Below the pieces are notes generated by a model that worked only from the letters and a program-made list of their open reading frames with translations, made no database searches and was not told the DNA's origin. Below, piece after piece: positions 23,554 through 35,608 of a stretch of 64,000 nt of DNA (position 1 is its first letter; every line of letters begins with the position of its first letter). A program made the position numbers and the translations under genes. Source of the DNA: Bursaphelenchus xylophilus (taxonomy: Eukaryota; Nematoda; Chromadorea; Rhabditida; Aphelenchoididae); assembly GCA_904066235.2 (NCBI GenBank), contig CAJFCV020000004.1, forward strand, positions 5,952,001-6,016,000, given 5' to 3'.

Positions 23554-26099
23554 CTCTGAAATGGATGTTGATAAGAGGAAAAGCTAAACCTTTAAAGGCG
23601 AACAGGGTCTTCGAAGACATGGGAGATGACATCGGGAGAACAAAAGTACTGGTAAAAGTAAAGACGGACGGGAAGGAGAGCATATTATTAGATTATGCTC
23701 ATGAGAAGCCCACTCTAAGTCACTTCAAATCTGATTGCGTGACCAAAATATTTAGTTGGTGTGAATTTTGTTGCCCGAATTCTCATCCGATTAAGCGCCG
23801 CGTACTTCTAATAAGAGTGAAGCGAAGTTGTAATCGCAGCTGCAAAGTACATCCGTTTCGAGAGGCTGGATTAATTATGTGTTCCTAATTAAAGACCGAC
23901 GTCATCAGACGTGAGTGAAACCCAGAATCCGTCGTCCGTCTATCACAACATTAAGTAAGTCGTTGAACTAAGGACATCATAGCTTCCTCCCAATAATCAG
24001 GTGGCAAAGGAAACGAAAATATTCCCTGAATATTTCACCTCAGAACGTCTGAAGTCACAAAAAAGAAATTATTGAGTGAAGTGCCAATCGACATGTTTGC
24101 AACCACGTCGAATCATATTTTGGAATTTTTAAACTCGTTTGAACCGCAATCACCTCTAGTTTTTTACGAAAAAAAAACCCGGAAAATTATTCAAAATTTT
24201 TGAGAAATTAGGCAAAAACTTAATTTGGTGGCAAATATCATGAAAATTCAAGTTTTTCTGGCCGTGCTAGAGACTCGGCCTAGTTTGCAAAAAATGGTTT
24301 CCGTGTACGAGGAGGCGACGGTGAAGTCGGTTTGCCTCTATCGCGTCTGGTTCTCGTGATATAAAATACGACCCTCACTTACAGTGTACCAGGTTACGGT
24401 AACATTTATGAATTTTGTTACAGAAAATTAATTATTGGATTCTAGGGGCACTCTAATTGCAAATTTGGCATGGTCCGAACAAGTTTGAAATGCACGTCGA
24501 CACAGCGCTCCAACATTACAAAAATCATGTTCTAATGACTCCATAAGACTACTTTGTATTCTTATAAAACCACCTACCAGCCTTTGATTTCTTTCGTTGA
24601 CATTCCACGTTCATTTTGGAAATATAAAATGATCTAGGACAACAACAAAACTTTAGGTCCCTCCTTTGAGGAATCCCTGCTTATGTAAATCCCCGAAATT
24701 TTTTCTCAAGTCTAACTTTACCCCTTTTGAAGAACCGATAAAGTCCTGAATTGCTCGCAGTTTGGGCGATGCCATGCCAGTCCGGGAGCAGAGAGGCGCC
24801 AGATTGAGTTCTCTTCACAATTTGAGGCTCCTCGTCCACCACTCTTCGAAAGCCGGGTTCGCTGGACTGCCGGAAATAACTGGAGCGACGATGTTGAGCC
24901 CGAATCGACTGGGCAGCCATACAAATAAATAGTAATTTGAAAGTTGGTAATGGTTGGACCAAGGCCGAATGCTGACTGACACCGCTAATTCCGGCGGAAA
25001 ACAGAAGCCGGGGAGAGAGTGCAATGTAGAAGAGACGAGCACGATTAACCGACCGGATAATGATTAAGAACGGCATACTTAATAAACCATGGATGAAACC
25101 CCCTTCTCGAGATTAAGGCCGTGCCCAAAACCAAGTTGTCTAATCCGGAGACAAAGAGGACAATGAAAACGGTAAGCTTCATTCTAGAGCCGCGGCCTGA
25201 AACCCGAACCCATTTTCTCTTCAAGGCGCCCCGAATAAAATCCGGTAAATGTGCAGAAATGCCCGGGGGTATAAAGGATTCCATCAAACGCCTTTTACAT
25301 CCCACCAATCGCAAACTTGGCTCCCATGTCGGCGTTTCTTGGCCCAACATAGACGAAGGTATAAAATGAATTAGATTTTGGAAGTGAGACCGTCCAATTC
25401 CAATTCACTGAAACTCGCTGACCCGTGTTTAATTGAATTTGAGGAAGAGCGGATAAAGACAGGAAGAGGGGAAGCATCAACGAGTCCGGCAAGTCAAAGA
25501 ACCAGAACAAAGACGGATTGATGCATGGACACCTTATGAATGACAATAAAAAGACCCAGACTGAACAATGAATGCCGGAACCTCTGAGGAAAACATCCTT
25601 CAGAAGTTGAGTAAAAATAAAAAGCAATTACCTTCGAAGCACTAAGCTAAGACCTGGAGACTGTCTAGAAAAGAAACAATCCGAATTCACACCAGTGAAA
25701 CAACAAACCCGCAAAGTTCCATTTAGATTGTTGCCAGAGGCCGTGAAAACAAAATTGCATTAAAAAAGAAAACCCCCGGGAGATGCTAGTCGTACGCTGG
25801 GTGGGGACGTGGTTGTCTCGACATACGCTGGGTCAATCATTTGTCAAATTAACAGCCATGCTACTCCAACTGCAGTCACTCCCACTATATATGTATAACG
25901 CAATATGTATACCTCGAGAATGAGAAGAAATAGTAGATCGATGAAAATCTTACAACTTTGCCGAATTTACAATTCTCCAGAAAATTTTAAAGGATTATCA
26001 AAATTCAGTCGCAATAAACAGTCATAGCATTTATAAACATAGAACTACCCAATAACATGAACGGAACAAGGCAATCTGCAACAAATAATATAGTATAAG
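23554..26099. other. Intergenic 2.5 kb
   Basis: No exon chain was found. The + frame 23565-23888 overlaps the promoter side of the gene ending at 23553 and has no recognisable domain. Around 24100-24360 the sequence is A/T-rich with repeat-like phrases. No clear inverted or tandem repeat stands out. Confidence 0.45.
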
Positions 26100-27505
26100 T
26101 TAACGACGACGGCGGGTGCTAACAGATGACCACCCGTCTGCAGTCTCAGACTCAGGGTCCCTCCAGTTTTTGACTGGTTCTTCTTTCTTCACAGGCTCCT
26201 CTCTTCTAGCTGGTGGATCATCTCTTCTCCACTTTTCTTGTCTTTCTGATCTCACATCTTTTACATCTCGGCTTTCCCTTCCCCAAGGTTTACGTTCGTT
26301 CGGAGGAGGTCCATCATTTCGATCTTGCCGAGGTGGCTGATACGTTGCTTGTTGTGGCTTCGACTGATTTCCAGACCTCCACGATTTATCTTCATCCGCC
26401 ACAGATGGCAGTTTAACAGTGACGGGCTTGGCTGCTCCGAACGGGTTTGATTTCTGAATGGGTCTGGGTGTAGCTGAAAAGAATTCAGATTAGTTCGAAA
26501 AAACGCTTTAGGCAACATTATATTTACTAAACGTAAGCTTTAACTTACTCTTTTCTTCTTTTATGTCACTCCACGAAGTCGGTGCCGCTTCAATTTTAGA
26601 AGATCTCCAAGAAGTCTGTTCCCGTCTTGGAGCTTCTGGTTCAGCTTTAGGCTCTTCTAAAACGATCCATTCTCCCTTGGCATTCATGAATCCAGTTCCA
26701 ATATTTCCCGATGGAGGAGCAACTCGTGGAGTTGGCCTAGCGGCAGGAGTGGGGAGAGTTGCCGTTGGGGTTGGTTCTGGTTTCTTAACCTCACGAACTG
26801 GTTCCGGCTTCGGCTCAGCTGGGGTTACGACTTTCTCTTCTTGTCTTTGTTTCTTCTGGTACTCAGTTTGCTGTTTTTCAATCTTATCGGCATCTCCCAG
26901 AGATGGGAACATTTCTTCACTGCGCAGGTCAACATTTTGCCTCCTGGTAGGAGCATGGCTACCACCACTACGCTGCGTTGGAGGTTTATAAGCCTCGAAT
27001 TTGGACTTTGTCGTTGTCACTGCGGCAATAACGGTCTCCTTGGGGGCTTCTTCTTTATCCTAAACATAAGATTATGGAAAAACAAAACAGTCGTACCTTT
27101 GAAGGGATATTCCAGGTTTTCGTCTTTTCAACGACACAATTTTCACGTTCGGAACGGTCTGACACGACTTCTTCGTCAATCACATCAATTGAATTAAACG
27201 TTCCGACTGTTTCGCCGGCTAGATGAAGGGACTTAGTTCCATATCCAATCCACTCCGAATCCTCGTCATTAAAATGGTTTCCAGGCAAGTCCTGGGTAAG
27301 CGGTGCATCATCCTCACCACCTTCCTATAAATAAACGTTATGAAATGAAGAAAGAAATCGATAACTCTAACAAATAAGATATACCTACCCTGTCGAATCT
27401 CATATTCGACTCCAACTGCTGGACAACATCATCCATGCGGATGGCCTTCTTCTTGGTTCCCTTGGACTTCTTTTTGGCAAAAAACGCAGCAAGATCGTCA
27501 CCCAT
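26100..27505 (-). CDS. CDV3-like protein with long C-terminal extension
   Basis: Four exons (27505-27389, 27324-27097, 27059-26549, 26473-26100) encode 409 residues. The start MGDDLAAFFAKKKSKG resembles the CDV3 N-terminus (NFFAKRDKKKK). The middle YKPPTQR with a following SEEMFPSLGDADK matches the CDV3 block YRPPGAR...FPSLQ. Human CDV3 is about 258 residues; here a Pro/Glu/Lys-rich low-complexity region and an Arg/Trp-rich tail ending STRRRR are added. The tail (KPWGRESRD, EKWRRDDPPARRE) looks like an RNA-binding or translation-associated disordered region. CDV3 function is poorly defined, so no reaction is claimed. Confidence 0.75.
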
Positions 27506-28450
27506 GATTTAGCTAGATTATCCAAAAACCACAATAAAATTTGGCACTCGGTTTCGAAAAAAATCGAAAATCTTCGGCCGACGAATCTTGAGTTACAGGA
27601 ATCTATAAATATACACGTCAAAATTGATGAAAACGTTTCATCAACAGAAAAAAATCAAAACGGATTTTGCAATCAACGAACATTACCCTACGTCAATAAA
27701 CAGAATGCCAAACTTTGTTGGCACTCAAATAATTCTTTATAAAATCGTCAAGGGTGGCCAGTGCATGCCACGAAAAACGTAATGCAAAATAGATTTCGAG
27801 CTGCGCCCAATATTTCTTGATTTTTTTGAACGAGTGAATATTGTGTTAGATAGTATTGTAACTCTGCGATTTGGAATAATTTAAGGATACATTTTCCCGC
27901 GAAATTGCTCTATTTCCACTTTTTTCGTGGCGTGCCTGTGAGCGAAAATCTGCCGTTTTCCGATTCAGGGACAAGATGGGTCAGGATGCGTCAAAAAATT
28001 TGTCCAGAGGGTTCCGCGTCGTGTGATGTGCGTTATTGAGGGAGGCCTCAGGGAGCAGAACTAAACATCAGTTATTGATATTCTGTGCTTTTATTAGGAT
28101 AATACTCCAAATTCGCAAGTGCGGTTATAATTTTGCGACACCGAAAAGTATCAAATACGGAAGCTTTTCAAAATAACTTTTTGGGACATCATTTCTAGTA
28201 CACTGATGCACATTGGTGCCAAATATGATACATTTCTCTTCACAATCACAAAAGTTACACGCATTTTTACAGTGCGGTTATAATTATGACGCGCACTGTA
28301 TAAGAGAGGAGACCTTTGGGATTTTGGGCTTTCTCATTATTTTTTTTCTCATGTCGGTCTCATTTTTTCCATTCTATTTTTTCAAAAAAGTAAGGAACGC
28401 GTTTTTAGCGTTTAGCTTCGGAACGATCTTATTTCTTCACTTTTACATAG

Positions 28451-30028
28451 CGCAGCGTTCTGTACTTTTTTGGAATGAATCGGACACCGATTTTTTCGAT
28501 TTTTGTAGTTGTCGACATTTATGCGGGTCTCACGAGCGTATGCTATAAGATTGACGGGTGAAATTTGCAATGCTTATAGAGCAAAGATAGATCTTGCGAG
28601 CCATGCCACTTTTAACAACTTTTATACAGAACTGAATTTGTAACCAACGCTTAAAAATGACTCAATCTGGATTTTCAGCGCCAAAAAACGCCCTTACTAG
28701 GGAAGTGTACATACGAACCCTCACCAAATGATAAGTGACATACGTCACTGAAGAGCCCTTGAAAAATGGTAGAAGACACCATTTTCATTTTTTGCAGAAT
28801 GACTTTCCGCGACGACATACTGTAAATTGTATTATTTTTAGGCCATTTTGCAACAAAAATCTTCCTTTCTCTTGGGCAGGAAAAAATCCTCGAAGAGGGT
28901 TGCTTCAATAGTGTAGTGGTTGCTGAGCAGGCTCATAAGCCAAAGCAAGCCGGGTTCAGTTCCCAGCTTGGGAAAAATAATTTTTGCGTTCTTACAGTTA
29001 GGAAAATATTTGCGTTAAACTTTTACAAACGCTTTAATTTTACTGGAAGACGGTCGGTTACGGTTAAAACCATCAAACTTACATGTTTTTCAACATTAAA
29101 AAACGTGAAAAGTGTTTTTTCACATTATGGGTACTTAAAACCAGTAAATATCATAAGTAAAATGGTCTTACTGGCAAGCGCTAAACTTCATAATGATCCT
29201 TATGCTAACCTAGTAGCATTCCGTACCATTTAACGTTTTGAAATAACATTTATTATGCCCCACAGCAGATATTGTAACTACTTAAGGGACAAATCAACCG
29301 TTTATAATTTTTTGCCCTGAGGCATTCTGCAAAAAATGAAAATGGTGTCTTGCACCATTTTTCAAGAGCTTTCCAATGGTGTATAACACTTGCCATTTGG
29401 TGAGGGTTCGTTTGTACACTTCCCTAGTTAGGCGGATCTTTTGGAACATGTGGGACATACCATCTTCTGCGGAATTTAATAATCTACAACCAGTAATGAA
29501 AAAAGGTTTCACTGCTTTTCCGTCGACTTATACATCCAGAACGCAATTTTTACATTTACTTTGCCATATTTTACAAATATTTGCACTTTAAGGGCATTAT
29601 TACAAAAATGAATTGGTACGCATTGAAGCTTGAATGCTTACTTACGGAGCTAAAGTTTGGGCCTTGCACCAAGCATAAAAATGCCCTAAGGGGAAATTTC
29701 AGAAATGCGGTAATGCTACTGACCGTAGAGTAAGCTGTTTAAACGACCATGCTTAAAAGGCTTCGATTCCTTCTTCTGTAGCTGCTCCAAGAAATCCATG
29801 CGACATCATGAACTTGTAGATGTGTTTGTGTGTTAATGAGGCCACCGATGTTTGTATCTATTCCGAAAACTTTCGACGTTTAACTTTTCCGTCAAATTTT
29901 TCATACCTGCAGTACAAAAAATAGAAAGATGACATAAAAGTTGTACAAAGTGACGTGACTGGAAAGACCTCGTCGACCAAAAAAAAATCGGTGTCCGATT
30001 CATAGCAAAAAATACAGAACGCTGTGAG
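28451..30028. mobile_element. Nested foldback element (two pairs of inverted arms)
   Basis: The outer arms, 28451-28516 and 29971-30028, are inverted copies sharing AGCGTTCTGTA and ATCGGACACCGATTTTTT. The inner arms, 28696-28802 and 29322-29430, share about 105 bp, including CTAGGGAAGTGTAC, CGAACCCTCACCAAATG and ACACCATTTTCATTTTTTGC. The 519 bp between the inner arms contain a tRNA-like segment. No transposase frame is present. It fits a foldback or MITE insertion inside another, or a single composite element. Confidence 0.75.
28903..28976 (+). other. tRNA-like sequence (degenerate tRNA or SINE head)
   Basis: TAGTGTAGTGGTT (28909-28921) matches a pol III A box, and GGGTTCAGTTCCC (28952-28964) matches a B box (GGTTCRANTCC). 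Spacing is right for a tRNA, with GGCTCATAAGCC as an anticodon-arm-like hairpin (CAT, Met-like). The acceptor arms pair poorly, so it is probably a tRNA pseudogene or tRNA-derived SINE head and not a working tRNA. Confidence 0.55.
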
Positions 30029-30553
30029 TCGTCATACGCTGTGGAGGTACATTAAAAACTACAAAGCTATTATACTAATCCTGTACCAGCCAGATCGCCC
30101 CCTTTTTAGCCTAACATTAGTCTTTTCAAAAAATCTCATTTAAAAATAATTAAATTAGATTTGCTGTAATGTAAACTGCATTTTTGTGGTCGCACTACTC
30201 AATATTCAACTTCTAGTCAAAGTTGGTCGTTTAAAAGGGATTGAGATGTTTTCTCGGGCCATTTTTTGTTATGGTATATATAAAGAAGCAGACATTTAGA
30301 AGCGGCGAAGAATGGGAACTTCGTCTTTTTCGGCTCGTTTCGACTCTCCAAGGGCCTTCTGGCGAGCATAGGCATTTTAATTATATGGAATATCTCTCTG
30401 ATCAGTCCACAAGGATATCCCCTGAGGGTTTATAATCATTTCATCGCCCCATCATATAAAAGTCATAAGATTGTTCCCAAATATTTAGAAATGTTGAATT
30501 ACATTTTTATTTTCAAATTCTGCAGCATCCACTGTCTCATTTTTTCAGACCAC

Positions 30554-32517
30554 ATGATACCAACAGTCAACTTGCGATCTGAGCATAAAAGATATTTTAC
30601 AAATCCGTGTGAATTGGATCCTTCGGCTTTGGCCAAATATGCGACTGATGAGTGGTTGGAGAAATGGATTCTGGAATTAACATTAAGGCTGACATCAAAG
30701 CCCGTCCGCAAAGATGAGATAGAAGAAGGTAGGAAATCGCCTTACATGGAATCGATTCTATTGGGCACCGTATTGACTTTTTTTAGCGGGTCCCTATACT
30801 GGTAGTGGAGGTGTTGGGTTTGCATTACTGAAGGCAGCCCAAGCCATTCCAGAAAGATTAGCACAGTCGGTCCAAGCCTGCAGCGATCTTTTGGATGGTC
30901 AACTTGAGTGTGCAAGGGTATTTTTGTAAATATCTAACAACTATTTTGCAGAATGGCTCCAGATCTCGTCATTCCCGTTATCTTTGTGGTACCCTCGGAC
31001 TCTATGTAATCCAAACCATAAAAGATCACATGTCTGGGAGATCAATCACTCAGTACAAGAGTCTTTTCTCGAGCCTTGTGGAAACAGTCTGCTCAAAAGG
31101 ATATCAGAGATACGGTGATGATGACATTCTGAATGGTCGTGCTGGGTTCTTACTGGCTGTTCAGATGGTAAAGAATGAAACTGGGGTCTCCATGCTGACA
31201 GATGAAGAATTAAAGAAAGTTTTGGATGCTTTGCTGGAGTCTGGTCGGGAGTATTCCTCTGTTCACAACAGCCAAACTCCCTTGTTTTATGAATGGCACA
31301 GCAAAGAATATCTCGGAGCGGCTCACGGGGTTTCGGGTATTCTGCAAGCATTGTTGACGTAAGTGTCCAGTTGACTCTAGACAATGCTTGTAGCTATTGG
31401 CATTTGCTGGATGAACAAGATCAGAAAGATGTGAAGGCGACGCTTGATTGGTTTGTTGGTATCCAGTCTCCAGATGGCAACTTTCCCTCATCCAGTGGAT
31501 ATATTGGATATCCGAAAGGAGAAGATGAATTGGTTCATTGGTGTCATGGGGCGCCCGGGGTTATCCATCTAATGATAACTGCAATTACTTTATTTAACGA
31601 CGAAAAGTATCTCCAGAGTGCCAGGAGATGCGCGGATCTGATATGGCATCGAGGAATACTAAAGAAGGGTCCAGGCATTTGTCATGGTGTTTCTGGCAAT
31701 GGATATTCACTACTGTTGCTCTCAAGAGTTATGAGTGACCCTCAACTCTTACTCAAAGCCAAAGCGTTTGCTGTCATAATGATGGATCCAAATTTTGAGG
31801 TATGTTTAGAGCTCCTTATCGTCGAAGGGGTGTGCAGAGGCCGACCCTCTGCACGGCATTGCCGCGGCAACCCAGGGAGTCTCCCGCCTCCTTTCGGCGA
31901 TTGAAATCAGAAATGTCACCAACAGAATTTTTTTGTAGGGTTTTTTCGATTGGAAAATATTAGGCTTGTTATGTTTTGCCTAAATTGAAAATTGTCATAT
32001 ACAAAGCTTCCACACGCGACTTTAACATAGATTATGATGAATACCGTATCTATTAGTCTTAACTATTTTTACTGCTTAATCGGTAATTTTGACAAAAAGG
32101 ATTAATTTAATAGTTCCTAAAAATTTTTGATTCGTACGACTTTTTAGCTAAACAAGTTCAAGTTGACAATTAAAATGACAAAACAATTTGACATGACGAA
32201 AATTTGACAATCTGACTGACGCGTCAAGTTGACGACTTAACAATCCTAGAAAATACTTTTCTCAGAATTATTTTATTTCTTTTGTCAATTATGATTTGAT
32301 GAGACCAAACTCGAAACTGGGCGGGAGACATAATTGGGACCCCACCCCTTCCTCAATGCACGCCCCTACCGTCGATTGTTCCTTCCAGTCTCTCGCCAAC
32401 GTCCCCGACTCCCCGTTCTCTCTCTTCGAAGGCTGGGCGGGAGCTCTTTGTTACCTGGTCGACCTTCGGAACCCTGTTCGTGCTCAATTCCCCTTGATTC
32501 CCACAAAGCTCAAGTAA
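30554..32517 (+). CDS. LanC-like protein (LANCL family)
   Basis: Five exons (30554-30728, 30787-30917, 30952-31358, 31394-31799, 32389-32517) encode 415 residues. KRYFTNPCELDP begins the family. GPYTGSGGVGFALLKAA, YLCGTLGLY, NGRAGFLLAV, AAHGVSGILQALL and PFSLFEGWAGALCYLVDL are repeats of the alpha/alpha toroid GxxG pattern. The zinc ligands are seen as HWCHGAPG and GICHGVSG, matching the Cys, Cys-His of LANCL1. LANCL proteins bind glutathione and are reported to add it to dehydroamino acids in damaged proteins. Intron 3 is 35 nt. Intron 4 (589 nt) carries a GC-rich palindromic patch. The start follows an acceptor-like TTTTTTCAG, suggesting trans-splicing. Confidence 0.9.
31832..31900. repeat. 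GC-rich run of three inverted repeats in a LANCL intron
   Basis: Hairpin GTGCAGAGG...CCTCTGCAC (31832-31840 with 31846-31854) has a 9-bp perfect stem and 5-nt loop. It is followed directly by the 12-bp palindrome TTGCCGCGGCAA (31859-31870), then the near-palindrome GGGAGTCTCCC (about 31875-31885). The GC content stands far above the AT-rich intron around it. One frame is open across the patch but does not match LANCL sequence. Confidence 0.65.
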
Positions 32518-32589
32518 TCTTCTAGTATGGAAAATTCATTTATGTGAATAAATCATGATATGAGAAGAGAGGTCACCCGTGATGATAAG

Positions 32590-34258
32590 TTATCCATGAG
32601 CCGGCATTCCCCCGTTCTTGGCTGTATTTAAAAGACGATTGTCATTAATCTGAGGTCGATAAGTTGATTTTTGGGAAGATGAATCGTTAAAGCGACGTCC
32701 AATGGGAGTCGATCCGACAATCACAGTAAGAACAATACCCACACTGATAAAGAAGATAACGAAGCACCAGACACAGAGGATACAGCACCTGTAATTTCGG
32801 GAGAGGAAGTGAACGATCCTCAGACGGAATTTGGTGGTGATCACAGGCACAGAATATCTGTAGATGCTGACCTTATCCAGAGACACATGTCTCCATTTGA
32901 CCCGTCTGACACGTTCAGTTCGGAAGTGATTTTCCAGCGCCTTGATGCTCACTACTGTTACCTGCAAAGTGATGTTTCTTAGAAGAGATCTTTGTCAATT
33001 TGCAATGGTAATGTTCTTAATGCAAGGGTGATCGATGACGAGGGTTTCAAAAACCACATTAATTTTTTAATTTGAATTTTACACTTTCGTGTTACAGTAA
33101 AAATGTAATTTTTTCTAGAAGTAGTAATGGGGCCCATGGGGGGGGGGGGGTTTTCGATAGTGTTGAGGCTACGAAAATAATTTCAACTTTTTCTGTTTTT
33201 TTTTCCTAGCCAGGCTCCTCAAATATTACTAACCTTTTTTGAAATCCACAATATTGACTACCCTAAGCTCCCGTTTCAGAAAAAATTTCTAAGGTTGGGG
33301 GCATGTTAATCCGGCGCATTTCCTGAATCGTTTAGACGTTTCCTCCACGAACTGTCTAAGATCGACGAAAAGATGCTAGACGTCAAAGTTCTTTCTGAAG
33401 AATTTTTGTGAACGAAATTGGTCGCAAAAAAAAGTTTTAAACACTAGTTTCTGACAAAGATTTTGACCCGGCTAGCCAAGAGAAAACAGCCAAAGATTAA
33501 TATGTAGAAACCATCCTCTAATGATGGTTCTACAGTCCTAGGTTTAATGAGTCCATAATTCTCTTGCACTTAACATTTTCAGTAATACCGAGATTTAAAG
33601 GACAAGCAGGTCCTCAGTTTTTTTGTGTAAATATCGTTTAATTCTCCACCATTGTTTAAATAATTTGCACTTACTTGACTAGTGTCGTCGTTCCGAACCC
33701 ATATATGGTACTCCCCGATGTTAGGCTCCTCTCTCTCCAAGAACTTTTGTATTTTATCTCGATTTTTGTCTCCCAATGCCTCGAGGAAAACATCTGCTTC
33801 TCGGCCACTCAGACATTCACAGGACAATGGAACGATCCTTTTGTCAGGCATCCGAGCAAAAAATTCTCCTTCACGGAATGTGAGATCTGACTCCGTGATC
33901 GACGTGCTTGGCTGCTCTTCACTGTACGAGGATTCTTCTTCGGAAGCACTTACGCTGGCACGTGTATCTACTCGAACTGGCTGCGAACTCGAGGCGTATC
34001 CGAAGCTAATATTGTTAAATCCATTGCGGGATGCTTGTAAAACATGCATCGTTCCCTGAAATGTTAATTTTTTTTTTAAATAAAAGTTGTGTTGCTTACC
34101 CTGCGATGTGATTTGGGTTGAGGTCTGGTGATATACGCACTGGCAACATCATGGGACCTTCTTCTTGGACTGACTTCTAATTTTGTAAACTTCTTAGGGC
34201 CGGTGGTGCACTTAGAACTTTGCACTGTTCCATCAACCCTTTCTGGTGTTCCTGACAT
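32590..34258 (-). CDS. Uncharacterised single-pass membrane protein
   Basis: Three exons (34258-34100, 34055-33675, 32961-32590) encode 303 residues. The long N-terminal part is Ser/Arg-rich and then acidic-Ser-rich (SASEEESSYSEEQPSTS), with no signal peptide. One hydrophobic segment, cysteine-rich at its start (CCILCVWCFVIFFISVGIVL, about 238-257), is followed by about 40 residues ending in NGGMPAHG. The layout suggests a tail-side or type II orientation with a large cytosolic domain. No family is recognised. It is convergent with LANCL, with 72 bp between the two stops. Its 713-nt second intron holds a 13-base G run and a repeat fragment. Confidence 0.65.
33138..33150 (+). repeat. Poly-G tract, 13 bases
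   Basis: An uninterrupted run of 13 G follows CCCAT inside an intron of the minus-strand gene. G tracts of this type can form G-quadruplexes and are unstable in nematodes lacking the FANCJ helicase DOG-1. Confidence 0.8.
33470..33500 (+). repeat. GGCTAGCCAA...ACAGCCAAAG repeat fragment
   Basis: GGCTAGCCAAGAGAAAACAG followed by CCAAAG resembles 20651-20679 and the GCTAGCC motifs of the larger dispersed repeat. It lies in an intron. Confidence 0.5.
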
Positions 34259-35608
34259 CTAAAAAGACAAAAAAACATTGAATAAGTTAGGTGACTATCA
34301 AATTTCTATCTTTTTCTTTAAACATTAAAATTGAAATCGCGTATCGAATGAGTTTAATTAAATATAAAAACAAAACGGCTCCCTCTTTGCCAGAGACAGG
34401 TGCCCGGCATCTAATTTAAAGCTCAACCACAGTGAATCGATAAATAAGATGTGACCATTGGAAGCCAAATGCCTGAGGGCCTAGAAAATTCAGAAGGCGC
34501 GGATAATTTAGAGCCTATATTTAGAATAACTAAATAAGGACTTCTGGAGCCGAGAGAAACGAATTGACCTCACTCACTTCCCGTTGCTCTCTCGAATCAA
34601 TGTCAACCTGATTTGGGCTATGTGCGAAATTGAATTTGGGAGTTCCCTCCGTTTGGGCCGTCCGGAAAGCGGCCGAAGGGATCCAACCCCCAAAAAACAA
34701 ACGTCTTCATACCACGAAAAACGGACCAATTTAAAGACGGGTTTCAGAGCCGGAAGCAGGTACAGCTCTAAGGTCATGCATACATGTCACCCAATCGAAA
34801 CAAAAGTGTTCGAACCGACTTTTAAATTAAAGTCGACACGGCCCATGTCCAAATAAGAGAAGTCGGCAAAAAGAGATGGAATGTGCATTGAAATGCCGCC
34901 GATAAATGAAGAGTGCATGGATAGAAGGCCGAGAGTGCGTGGACATGAATAACTTAAGGGGATGACTGGCCGGAAGGATAGTTGTGAAGTGCCCATGCTA
35001 ATGAAGACGCTCTTTCTTCGTTTCCTGCCCAGATACAAAAACATTGCAATAAAGCTACGAGAACGTCGTTTCATGCATCTCGAGCTGAAGGAGCGAACAT
35101 AATCGCACGCCCTATTATGTCGTCTACATGAAATAAAAGGCCGTCGGGATGAACTACATTTACCAGCAAACAATTTTACAAATAGCACGGCCGGGAACGG
35201 AGGTTTCTCTAAACGCAATACCCTCTTACTGCGTACAATACCGTATAAATGGAGTGTTTACAACGAACCCCATCAAGTAGGCCATTCGATTATCGTCAAA
35301 CGAATGTACTCTGACAGTTCTCATCTCAAACGCCTGCCCCTGTAACATTTGCCGAAGAGACCCTGAGGGCTTCGTGATATCTGTGGCCGAACAAAGTTAA
35401 AAAATACCTCACCCACCGCCCAAAAACAAAAAGAAACGGGCCGAGATTAACACAAATAAACTCGCGGTGGTGCTCTATATAAAGCTTCTTTCCTCCCGGG
35501 GGCTTGTCTCCCCGATTCCGCCAAAACCTCATCAGAAATAAAATAAATAACATTGACTTCGCATACATTCTTCATTCTAGAGAGCGATAAATCCTATACA
35601 TAATTCGA
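34259..35608. other. Intergenic 1.35 kb
   Basis: This is upstream of the single-pass protein gene and downstream of NDUFA12. No gene is supported. AP-2-like sites occur at 34471-34480 (GCCTGAGGGC) and 35361-35370 (CCCTGAGGGC). Confidence 0.5.

Larger units (their letters stand above)
27506..30553. other. Intergenic 3 kb dominated by inverted repeats
   Basis: No protein gene is supported between the CDV3-like gene and LANCL, which are divergent. AGTGCGGTTATAATT occurs twice (about 28118 and 28271). The main content is the nested inverted-repeat structure at 28451-30028. AP-2-like motifs occur at 28044, 29314 and 30419. Confidence 0.5.

Noticed and set aside
23565..23888. 107-codon plus-strand frame
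   Set aside because: It overlaps the 5' flank of the minus-strand gene, lacks a domain and has no splice context.
28903..28976. Functional tRNA-Met gene
   Set aside because: A and B boxes are present but the acceptor stem pairs poorly and it lies in an inverted-repeat element.
31801..31905. Extra LANCL coding exon over the GC-rich patch
   Set aside because: Skipping it gives the expected LANCL C-terminus directly, and the open frames there do not resemble the family.
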